Positions 1 through 12,200 of a DNA stretch of 64,000 nt are shown here, one piece after another. Under the pieces are notes generated by a model. That model saw only the letters and a program-made list of their open reading frames with translations. It was not told where the DNA came from and did no database searches. Location of the stretch: NCBI GenBank assembly GCA_037783415.1, contig JAZGTN010000011.1:310001-374000 (forward strand), read 5' to 3'. This DNA comes from Leptasterias polaris. Lineage: Eukaryota > Echinodermata > Asteroidea > Forcipulatida > Asteriidae. Made by a program: the position numbers and the translations under genes. Positions within the stretch are counted from its first letter, which is position 1. Each line of letters begins with the position of its first letter.

Positions 1-118
1 GGGGGTATGTTACCCTTCTTACCATATTGAAAAGGTCTATAAATGTCATCAACAGATTGAGCTTAGAAGTAACAGGAAGGAGAAGGGTTTGAAGATGTGG
101 TTAAGGGTGGCTATTTAC

Positions 119-210
119 CATGTAACTGTAGCTGGTGAAGAAGCATACCATACCATCTGGGACTATTTTGGATAGCTCTACTAACAAGTTGCCATAGTTA
201 CGAATAACAG
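119..210 (-). CDS. ERCC2: ERCC2 exon 16, last one inside the window
   Basis: Encodes [20 protein letters not shown], then [11 protein letters not shown]. Acceptor TTCCGACAG, donor GTAAAT. Residues 515-545; the next exon must lie left of position 1. Confidence 0.92.
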
Positions 211-3200
211 CTGTCGGAAAAAAACCCAAACAAAACAAGGATATGAAATTAAGCAGATTTCATTATAAAGTAACAATAGTTTCAACTCTCAAAAATCCCT
301 TCTTTTTATGGTTTATAGGTAGGGTCATACTTTGGTAATGAACACCCCAGAAAAACAAAATAAAATATGTAAAACGTAAATTTTTATTCAAAATCCTACT
401 TGTTATAAAGATGGTAATAGTAGTAAGCATCCTGTGAAATTATTTCGTCAGAAATTCCCTCGTTGCTCAGAAATCATGGAGTATGTCAACAAATTTGAAT
501 CTCCAAACATCACCTTCAGGCAACTTTTGGAGATTCAAATTTCTATAGTGTCTGTTTGTGAATGCTGCGACTAGAGATGTCCTTGGTACCCTCCTCTCAC
601 CTTGCTAAATGTGGATGGACTCAAGGTTCTTAATGAAAATATTGTCCCAGGTTTTTGCTGAAGACACTGTATTCAGCTGAAACTTTCACAGGTATCTTTT
701 ATTGCATGCATCTTTATTGATAACTTGACCTATAAGTCAGCCTTACATATACAACAAACATTTGGTGACCACCCTTAAAATCACAACAAAATAGGGCTAC
801 ACCATTTTCTCAAAACTATTGGAAACTCACCAATATCTTCCCTGGTTTCAAACTTGGAGGAGATAGTAACTTGGTCATTGCCTTTAGCCACGATCTAGAA
901 ATCACAATAAGCATTGAAAGATGAAGCATCTTAGTTGAACTGATATACATGGATCAGCCGAATGCTTTATTTCAACATTTCAACACACCATGCACGCCAT
1001 TTTGGGAGTCAAATTGCACAAAAGTTCATGAGCACAGCGTCTCCTAAAAAGCTACACAGTATAACACATGGGGGAAATTAACTCCCAAAATGGCGCAACA
1101 AAGGTCATGGTAATGATGACCTCAGGTGAGTTAGGTCAAGAAGCAAATTTAAAAAAATTGCAAATGCAGAGTTCATACTGGCTTTTTATAAAACATTTGA
1201 GGGCCATTTTGATGATGTTTTCACTGGCTACTATTTATAAACCGAGCAACAGGACTGAACACACTAAAACAAACAATGTTGAAATCTTCCTTTATCAAGT
1301 AATAAACCACAAGGGAAACTAACTGAGTAAGTTTTAAATAATTTAGGGTTCAACAAAGACAAATTTACTAAACCGGGATTTGAACCACCGTCCTCTGGCT
1401 TAACGTGTCGGTGCTCTACCAACTGAGATTTCTAGCCCTATGTTGGCGGTCTCCCTATTTTGTCAATATCTTTGTTCCGGGGTGCCAGTCAGAAGCCATA
1501 CGAACATTAACTGCTATGTAGCCAGGGATCACACCCAAGTTTATGATACAACCTGAGAAGCAGCAGCAGCAGAGGGATTCGCTAATTAAACGGATGTGAC
1601 TTTTTATTTCTAATATAAAGTAATAAACCACATGGGAAACTGACTGGGTTAAAACTACTTTATTCAAAGTTATTGGATGACAAATATTACATCTTTATAA
1701 CTCACCATTGGGCAGATGCAGGGCCTTGCCAGTGTCATTGTGAAGGATGACATGGTAACTGGTCGAAAGTCTAGAATCTTTGGGTACATGTCTAGTGGAG
1801 ATAACGTCTGCAGAAAAAGGTGAAACAAAGTTTACTATTGAGAAAACAAATAAGTGGGTTTGATATGAGAGACAATGTTTAGAGTACACTGCGCAGGGGT
1901 AAGAGTCATTGCTGACAAAAAGTCTGAAACTATGTTATAGACATTAATGGGAAAATCTCAACATGATTCTTGACCTTGATCATTTAGAGAGTGAGAGAGA
2001 GTGAGTGAGTGAATGAGATATTGAAATGACGCGATTCCACATTTCGGTAACCCTGGGGTTTAGAATTCACAGAGCTTGTAGGAACAGTGTCCTCAGCACT
2101 AGAGAAGTAGATCAAAGGGAAAGCTTTCTTTATATGTGGAAACAGTTCTGGCTGATTTCCTTCACCAGGCGGACTTTAAAAAGTCTGAATTCAGACAAAA
2201 GTCTGAAATTTCTCTTTCCTGATTGTGGAAGAAAGTTGAGTATTAGATCCTGACAGTTAGTGTACAGGGTGGATTTATTAATTTCTGCTAAAAGCATATA
2301 ATTGATATTTGTTACACTTTGACCTCATTGACCTAAGGTCATCTCACATAAATCTTGGTTACACCACTTTTGGGGTAAGATTCCCTGCTTATTTACTACT
2401 GTGTAGTGCACAATTTGAGCAACCTTTGTGTGGATAGATTTCCATCATATCTCTAAAGTGCAATTTGACTCCTAAAATAGCAGACCATGGGCAGACAGTA
2501 GCCTGGTTTGATGTCACTGCAGGGGCAGACAGTAGCCTGGTTTGATGTCACTGCAGGGGCAGACAGTAGCCTGGTTTGATGTCACTGCAGGGGCAGACAG
2601 TAGCCTGGTTTGATGTCACTGCAGGGGCAGACAGTAGCCTGGTTTGATGTCACTGCAGGGGCAGACAGTAGCCTGGTTTGATGTCACTGCAGGGGCAGAC
2701 AGTAGCCTGGTTTGATGTCACTGCAGGGGCAGACAGTAGCCTGGTTTGATGTCACTGCAGGGGCAGACAGTAGCCTGGTTTGATGTCACTGCAGGGGCAG
2801 ACAGTAGCCTGGTTTGATGTCACTGCAGGGGCAGACAGTAGCCTGGTTTGATGTCACTGCAGGGGCAGACAGTAGCCTGGTTTGATGTCACTGCAGGGGC
2901 AGACAGTAGCCTGGTTTGATGTCACTGCAGGGGCAGACAGTAGCCTGGTTTGATGTCACTGCAGGGGCAGACAGTAGCCTGGTTTGATGTCACTGCAGGG
3001 GCAGACAGTAGCCTGGTTTGATGTCACTGCAGGGGCAGACAGTAGCCTGGTTTGATGTCACTGCAGGGGCAGACAGTAGCCTGGTTTGATGTCACTGCAG
3101 GGGCAGACAGTAGCCTGGTTTGATGTCACTGCAGGGGCAGACAGTAGCCTGGTTTGATGTCACTGCAGGGGCAGACAGTAGCCTGGTTTGATGTCACTGC

Positions 3201-6200
3201 AGGGGCAGACAGTAGCCTGGTTTGATGTCACTGCAGGGGCAGACAGTAGCCTGGTTTGATGTCACTGCAGGGGCAGACAGTAGCCTGGTTTGATGTCACT
3301 GCAGGGGCAGACAGTAGCCTGGTTTGATGTCACTGCAGGGGCAGACAGTAGCCTGGTTTGATGTCACTGCAGGGGCAGACAGTAGCCTGGTTTGATGTCA
3401 CTGCAGGGGCAGACAGTAGCCTGGTTTGATGTCACTGCAGGGGCAGACAGTAGCCTGGTTTGATGTCACTGCAGGGGCAGACAGTAGCCTGGTTTGATGT
3501 CACTGCAGGGGCAGACAGTAGCCTGGTTTGATGTCACTGCAGGGGCAGACAGTAGCCTGGTTTGATGTCACTGCAGGGGCAGACAGTAGCCTGGTTTGAT
3601 GTCACTGCAGGGGCAGACAGTAGCCTGGGGCCCATTTCACTAAAGTTCCCATTTGCGATCATCGCTATCGCACTTGCGATGAGATCGCAAACCGCAAATC
3701 CATCGCACTTGCGACGCCGATGATTTTGCGTTTCACTAAAGTCATCGCAGTTGCGATGATATTAAAAGGAAAATAAATGTTTTGTACGAGGCTAAATGTA
3801 GTGACCTTTGACATAGCCCGCCAAAAAATCGTCGGTCCTCGCATGGTGGACGTCTTAATGTCAAAATGTTGTTGCCGCGGTTCGATTAAAAACGAAATGC
3901 ATAAATTGCAGTTTAAATGTAAATAATTTTCATGCTGGTGCATCAAAAATAACAACAGGTGGACTATATTAATGTTTAAGCATTCATTTAAAAAGGTTCA
4001 CATGAAATCATATTCAACTTGTTTCATTTGTAGGCCTATTATTAGTATTAATATAATTAATGTTATAACATTTTGTAAATAATAATAATGTAACGTAGAG
4101 ATTTATGAACATTTGACAAAACTGGTTAAATCATGTATAGATAACGTCAAAAGTGTTGTCACCGAAAATTGGTACATGATATTAAATTGGAAAGGCTGAA
4201 TTCTTGATGCAATATCAATAGGCCTACACTAATGTTAGGCCAAAATGCTGGCTAAAATAATTGAACCCAATAGATGGAGATCTCCTTTTTACCGATTTTA
4301 AGCTCTCTCGTTTCCCGAGTCTCCCAGTAAAAGACTGGGAATGAAAATAACGCAATTTTACTCTTTAATTCACGGACAAACTACCGTCAAGACGTACACC
4401 AATAATAACATCTAGGCACAAAACGGCGCAATTTATCATAAATTTGCGATGAACTTATACTTTGCGGACACTAACGAGTCATCGCAAGTTGCTCATCGCT
4501 AATAATTGTTTTGCGATGAGTAAGTTCGTCGCAAAGATTTAGTGAAATCGTTATTCAAAATCCATCGCTAAGTTGCGATGGTTTTTGGATTTAGCGATCG
4601 GTTTCGGCGTTTGCGATGATCAAAACGCGTTAGTGAAATCGGCCCCTGGTTTGATGTCACTGCAGGGGTTTATGAGATTTGAAATTGTTAACCAACTACA
4701 TTTTGAGAAGTCTTACAACTACCTATTCACACAAAGAGATATCATACACATGGAGTTAGCAACAGCTTAACAGGTCAGTCTCTTATATTTACCCCAGAAG
4801 TAATGACGACAGACTGGAACCGATCAAACACTGGCTTGATTGCAATGGACGCATCCATGCAACTGTAGGTAAAGAGAACAGTCAATAAAATCATGAAATG
4901 ACAATTGGTGGAGTACTGAGGCAAGGGGATCTAGCTCAAAGAACCAAATATCACAGAGATACTTGAAGCTCGCGGAAACCAGTATCTGCACTTTGTGTGA
5001 CCCAAAATATACAAAAAATTGTTTCTGGTTCACATAGCAAGCACCCTTGTTTACAGGCCTCAGGCTTCCGAGCTACAGCAATTAAGTTATGAAGCATCCT
5101 TGGTTCCATTACCAGAAATACATACATAATAATAATAATAATCTTTATAATACAATGTAAGTCATGTACAAATCTGTAGAACTTACCAATGTTGTGCACA
5201 CCTTTTAATCACAAAAACAATTTATTTTTCTTCAGAAATACACTTTTAAGAGTAAGCCATTAGAAGTTTACCTGAAATGTAGAACTGGATTTGGGATTGT
5301 TGGAGTCTTGTCATCAAACGGCTCAATGATTAAGCTGAAGCCTGGAAAGTAAAACAAGATTAAACCAAATTAAAACTGGTAGATCCAAAGCTGGGGCTCC
5401 AAGACTGGCCCAATCATCTGTGAGTGCAGAGAAGCAGACCACACCACGGATCACTGCCTCAAATGCCCATTACTAGTACCCCACCCGTGCAGACCCAGAG
5501 ACCTCACCAACTACACCATCAATGCAAAACACTGCATGAACAAATGGAAAACAACCATTTGATGCTTGAAGGTAAGAAAAGAAGAAGAACAAAATTAAAG
5601 ACTATCTAGGGCAACAAACTAAAATAAAGCAGCAAGTATAGATACTGCTGACAAAAAAATTGTAGAAAACATTTCAAAATGTATATTTTTAATAGTTTAC
5701 AAACTGTGTTAAAACCTGTGTTAAAAACCTTGATGAGACAAAAGTTGTACTTTGGAAATATTACTTGATGTTTTAGAATATTATAAAATTCTTGTACCTT
5801 TTGTGTAGGTGCTGACCAGAGTGGCAAAATTGGCTACCAAGGTTAAAGGTGACATTTCCTGAATAGCTGTTACCTCTAACGTACGTAGGAGAGAGTGTAA
5901 TCTCTCAGCACAAAACCTAAATAAATGAAACAGTTATTTCATTGTTATGTTACGATTTTGGAAATAATTCAGGCATATAGTTGAAAAATTGGTTCATCAC
6001 TGTCAAACGAGTGAATGACTGAAACAAAAGATGTTTACATAGCCTGGAATACAATCCATCACCCAGTCAATATTGGAGCGTTTATACCCAAGATGGCATT
6101 ACTTTGATCTTCATAGCCTGTAACCCATACACCCAATACCTCAATGGCTTTCTCTCGATGCACACTTTTCCGTAGATATCTTTAAGGAAGGCTGGGGGAC

Positions 6201-9200
6201 TCTCCGCTATGACATGTTGCACTCTTAGACGACTCTTCAGGTATTCCACAAACCTGCGAAGGAATGCGATGAAGTGTTCTGCATTACGGATGTTACCCGG
6301 CACAGCCTCTATATGAAAGTAAAGAAATAAGAGATCATTACCATGGTGCACAGGTAAAATACATCACAGAGCTTAACACTAGCCCGGCGTACATTGTCTA
6401 GTACAAACTGCTACGGCTAGTAAACACCCCTTCTCAACTTGCCCTGTGAGCTACTAAAAACTGTGTAACCTACTCATTTACAATGCTTATATTTATTCCT
6501 TTTCAGATGTGAATAATAATTGTTTTAAATGTGTTAATTTATTTTACAGTGTGTGAATGTAACTTCATTTGACCATTAAATCGGTTGTGAACATTACCAT
6601 TAATACATCAGAAAGATACATTTATGACAATACATGTTTAAAATCTGGTCTACTAAAACTTCCTGGGTGCAAGTAAAATGCACTTCACAAAAAGCTTAAG
6701 GGACAAGGCCTACATCATTGTTGGTATTCTGATAATTTGTCCGTGCCCACCCAGCACCCGCGGTATTATTTTTCGGAACTTTTTGGAGCTTCTTAAGTAA
6801 TCGTTTTCCTATGGAAATATCGTTGCCAAAACCAAGTAATGGACCTTACATGCACACTCCCATCTAAGAGGTAAAACGATGATAAGGCAATGCAAAACGC
6901 AATGCTGTGTATGTACAGAGCGAAGGATAGGCCTTTATTTGACCTCTAGCAGAGGGCGCCCTACTCAAATGAATTACGTGCAAAAGGTCTATAAATTGAC
7001 AACCTTCTAGAACAACATCAGGCAACACTGGGTTTGCAAGTTGGGCATCAGTTTCTCGCGCATGGCTTGCATCTCGGAGCCCCTCTACAAGTCTCTGGTA
7101 TTCTTGCTTCAATCTTGTTGAATCTGTTTCCTTAATTCTTCATAAAACAAAACAAAAACAATTAAGAGGCATTACATGTTGAGGTATCATTTTATAACAA
7201 GTTTGCGGTAACACCATATCTACTGTGCAGATTGTTCTTGAGAACTTGTCTTGCTAACTATTTAACTGCCGTGGAGTAGATTTCTGAATTCTGAAGACTA
7301 CTTAGTTCTGAAGAGAACTGTCCTGCTTATTAAGTACAACCTGGGTTGGCAGGAAATCGGCCGGCACTACTTTCACTTAGTAGAACGAGGGGACTTCTCG
7401 TTATTAGCTTCACTGCCCCGGAGTGAGTTCTTAAATTGGTCTTAACGTTTCAAGTAGCCTGCTCTAGTCATCGTTGCACAAACATGCACAACTCTAGAGT
7501 TAACCTCAACGTCAGTGGTCATTTTGAAGTGAAAAAATAACTTTAAAAAAAAATGCTCATGTTTTGTCAAAATGCTTATGTGTACTAATCAATCTTCTTT
7601 CAACATGTTCAAAAAAAATTTTTTTAAATAAAATAAAATACATCTATTCAATTTTCTTTCAATTGCAGCAATCGAAATTAGCAACTATGATCTTTTAAAT
7701 GCTATTTCCCAAACTTTGAAATCTGTTTCTGGAACATTGATATTGGTATAAACTCTATGATCAGTCACCTTTCAGATTAACTAGTTTGTTTATTTTATTA
7801 TAAGTTCTGTACTTTGTCTTAAAATTGTTGAACTGTAAAGGGAAATGATTTGTACCTGTCAATCTGTCTCTTAATTGCATCCAGATTGTTCTGACTTTTC
7901 TCAAGAGTCCGTCTTGTGATGTGGACACTCAAAGAATCTATGCAGACATTATCTGTCAAATAATAAAAAAATAAATGAATGGTGAAGTGTCATTACCGAG
8001 CTGCCTAGATGATAAAACACTGGACCCTGGTTCTCTAGAGGCTATGAAGTTGTTGGAAAGGGAAGGGGAGGATGAGTCTAAGCCCAGCCAGTAATGGGTG
8101 TCTTGCGTAAGGACACTTGAATCAACCATACGTTGCCTTCTGCAGTATGGCAGAGGGCAGTGCTGACTATCGATCACAGTGGCATTGTTAAATATTTTAA
8201 GTGATAGGGTTTGTATGCACTTGTTTTTGTTTATTGTTACAATAAGGATCTATTTTGTTGGTTTTTGAGTTATTATATATTGTTGTTTGTAATTGGAGCA
8301 TAAAAATGTAGTTGTGCTGGAGGTAGGAGTAGGGTGTGGGGGTTTTGGAGGGAAAGTAGGTAGGGGGGGGTATGTGATATGTTATTAGTTGGGTTTTTTT
8401 GGTGAAGTAGTGTGGGGGGGGGGGGGAAGTGATTAAAGTGTTTATTTTTGATTGTAATTATTGTTATTTTCTTAAGATACTGTTATCACTGATTGAGTGA
8501 TGTTTGTGTTAACCTTGGGCAAATGAAGTCCAATATATAATAATAATAATATAATAATAACCAATTTTTATATAGCGCTTTTCACACCCGAAGGGCGTCC
8601 CAAAGCGCTTCCAACATTATTACCCCTGGTCACTGGGCCATTGTTTCATTCCTTAAACCATCTCAGCTCCCTGGGGAGTATACAGCCTGTGCTGCAATAT
8701 ATGCGCTACTAAGCTAAATCAATCACAAGAACCATCTCTGCCCTCACAGGTACCCATATTACCCCTGGGTGGAGAGAAGCAATTATAGTTAAGTGTCTTG
8801 CTCAGGGACACAAGTGTCACGATTGGGACTCGAACCCACACTCTGCTGAACAGAAACACCAGAGTTCGGTGTTCTTATCCACTCGGCCACGACACCCCAC
8901 AATATAGTCCCTTAAGGAAGTATTCTTCTTGCAGAGTGAGGTTGACTTGGTAAGTGAGGAGTATCATGCTTCTTGTTGATTACAGAAACACCAGAGCTTG
9001 AGTTCGGTGCTCTTATCCACTCGGCCACGACACCCCACAATATAGTCCCTTAAGGAAGTATTCTTCTTGCAGAGTGAGGTTGACTTGGTAAGGAAGTATT
9101 CTTCTTGCAGAGTGAGGTTGACTTGGTAAGGAAGTATTCTTCTTGCAGAGTGAGGTTGACTTGGTAAGGAAGTATTCTTCTTGCAGAGTGAGGTTGACTT

Positions 9201-12200
9201 GGTAAGGAAGTATTCTTCTTGCAGAGTGAGGTTGACTTGGTAAGGAAGTATTCTTCTTGCAGAGTGAGGTTGACTTGGTAAGGAAGTATTCTTCTTGCAG
9301 AGTGAGGTTGACTTGGTAAGGAAGTATTCTTCTTGCAGAGTGAGGTTGACTTGGTAAGGAAGTATTCTTCTTGCAGAGTGAGGTTGACTTGGTAAGGAAG
9401 TATTCTTCTTGCAGAGTGAGGTTGACTTGGTAAGTGAGGAGTATCATGCTTCTTGTTGATTACAGTTGACTAATATTCCACATGCGACGATGCCAGAAGT
9501 CATGCTCTAACTAGAGTGACTGTACATACATATACATACACAGTCAACTCTGGTTAGATGAGAAAGGGTGGTTTATTGACTCCAATTAGATTAGCAAGAG
9601 GGTGGGATTTCTTTCTTGTTAACTACAATTGCTGAAAATAAGGACATTAAAAATACTTTTCCCGTTCTTAAAGAGATGCAGCAGTTGTATCTTGCTCACC
9701 TATGTTATGAGCTTCATCAAACACAACCACAGACTTCTTGGACAGCTCCTTGGAGACGAGCGCAGCAATCTTAGGATCCAAGAGGTAGTGGTAACTGTAG
9801 ACGACAATGTTGGCGTGAGATATCTACAGAAAGGTTTAACCAAAGAAAATGCAATTATTATACAATTATAAACAGCAAATTGTGCAGCAAAGGTCAACAA
9901 TACAAACAAATAGAGTAATCTTATAGATGTAATGCAATGCTTCTTACAAACGATGCTGTATTTATTGGGCATGATATAGTCAATCTCCAACCACCTGTAA
10001 TTGAAGTCAATTAAATAATAATAATAATAATAAAACTTCATTCAGGCATATCACAGAACATACAAAATATACAAATCTAGAAGAAAAAAAAATAATAATA
10101 AAAAAATGTCTGCACCGCTTTCCCAGTTACGCAACTGTGGGTGTAGCATTGCAGAACAGTGCTAGTACACCCAGTGGCATCAGTCATACCAACATTACCG
10201 ATGCAGCACCCTTATGCCCCATCGGGGATGTGCTACCCAACTTGGAATGGCACCCACATGTCCCCCTTTTATTCCCAAGAATACTCACAGCATGTCTTGC
10301 CATAAAATACGGGCACCATCCACTTTGACGACCGGCGTCTCTCAGGTCATCCAGGCTGTAGACTCCAGCAGCCATTGGGATCTCTCGACCATGGGAATCA
10401 AACTCCTGAAAATGAAAGGCATTTACAATGTTCGGATTAGTAATGATAAGATTTGATAATATCTCTTACAGACCCTAGGTACTTAAGTCACACACTTCTA
10501 CTGTCCGCGTACTGACCATTTTAATATTGATTACTATTTCAGCCAGATGCCGAGGATCTTTTTTTCAGCGATAAATGTGTACTGGTGTCTTTTTCAAGCA
10601 TTGATAGTAGTATTTACAACAACACACAGGACCTACGGCTTTACATGTACGTCCCATCCAAAGGATGAACCAATAATGATTAACTGTCTTGCTTAAGGAC
10701 ACAAGTGTCACGACCAGGTCTTGATCCTACACTCAGAAACAGAAACAGGTGATCAGAAACATCAGAACTTGAGTTCAGTGCTCTTAACTGCTCGGCCGTG
10801 TATGTATGTGCTGGTAACCTAAACCCAACCTTTTACTTGTTTCTTGTGCACCCACAATTCTTTATAAATCATTGAGTATTGTCATTATTCAGAACTGTCT
10901 CATCTGTCCTTTCCCTGGTTTCCTTGGCTTGTTTGTTGGGTTGTTTGTTTGTTTGTTTGTTTAAGTTTTTCTTGCTTTTTTATAGGTTTTTGTTTGTGAA
11001 GGGCCTTGAGGATCTTGCATAAAAGAAAAATCCAACGGGTGAGCACAGAATTTTTTTAAATCCCAGCAATAAAGGATTAACAACACCCAACGCTCAAACT
11101 TGTGAGACTTGCCAAATTGAACCAAACATAAGTACATACCTCAAAGTATGAGCACACATTCACTGTGGGGTCATAGTTGTGTTTCTCACGTACAAACGAT
11201 GCGGTTAACTCATGACATTTCAGGTCGACCAGCTTGCCTGTAGTCTCTTTACTCACCTGCAAGGGTAAATATTATTTAATTCAATTTGAAGAAGCACCCT
11301 GCCCTGGTCAAAATGGTATGCCATGAAAGACACAATACAAAATAATAACTACCAACAATTTCATAAAGCTGCTTTGAAACAAACAACTGTCTGCTAAGCA
11401 TTAATATGCAGGACACCAGTCACAGATGGTACATGTGACACAGTATTTTGGCTGGTAATTCTGGTAAGCATAATTTTGATGTGCTAAACAATTCTTGTGC
11501 TTAAGCAGCCTTATGAAATTGGGCTCAGTAAAACAACTTTAATTTGCCTATTTTCATTCTCAATCGATCGATCGATCATCCGAGTTACAAGAAAACAGTA
11601 AAAAAAAATCTTCATGTTTTTTGTACTAAATATCAAAACTGTTGTTTTACTTTTTTCCCCAAAACTATAGCATTTCAAGAAAACATAATATTTTAAGGTA
11701 AGTTTTCCACCATGACCATCTTTATACCATGTAAGTATGTGCAAACATTTATATTTTCAATCTTACCAACTGATGTGCACACCCTTAACTACATGTATTA
11801 GACTAGAACTTTAAATATTGGATGATTTTAAAATTGAGTTTCTGTGATGAGAATGTTACACCTTTCCCAATACCATACTCTCCCAAGGGCTAGATAGCTC
11901 AGTTGGTAGAGCGCCAGCACGTTAAACCGAAGGTCCAGCTCTGAATATTGTCTTTGTTCAACGCCAAATTATTTAAAATTTACCCAGTCCGTTTTTACTG
12001 ATGGTTTGTAACTTGCTAATTGAGATGGCATCCCCTTAAGGTGATCCCCTGGCTGCTGCTTCCCAGGTTGTATCATAAACTTGGGTGTGATCCCTGGCTA
12101 TACGGCAGCTAATGGTTGTATGGCTTCTGACTGGCACCCCGAACAAAAACATTGACAAAATAGGGAGACCGCCAACATAGGGCTAGATAGCTCAGTTGAT

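Noticed and set aside
2489..3630. Possible CRISPR-like array
   Set aside because: Repeats are contiguous 34 bp units with no variable spacers, in an animal intron.
3665..3955. 96-codon minus-strand ORF within the nested transposon
   Set aside because: No transposase-like motif; it runs through the subterminal motif cluster.
9013..9447. 144-codon minus-strand ORF with a repeated peptide
   Set aside because: It is the translation of the 38 bp minisatellite; all frames are equally open because of the period.
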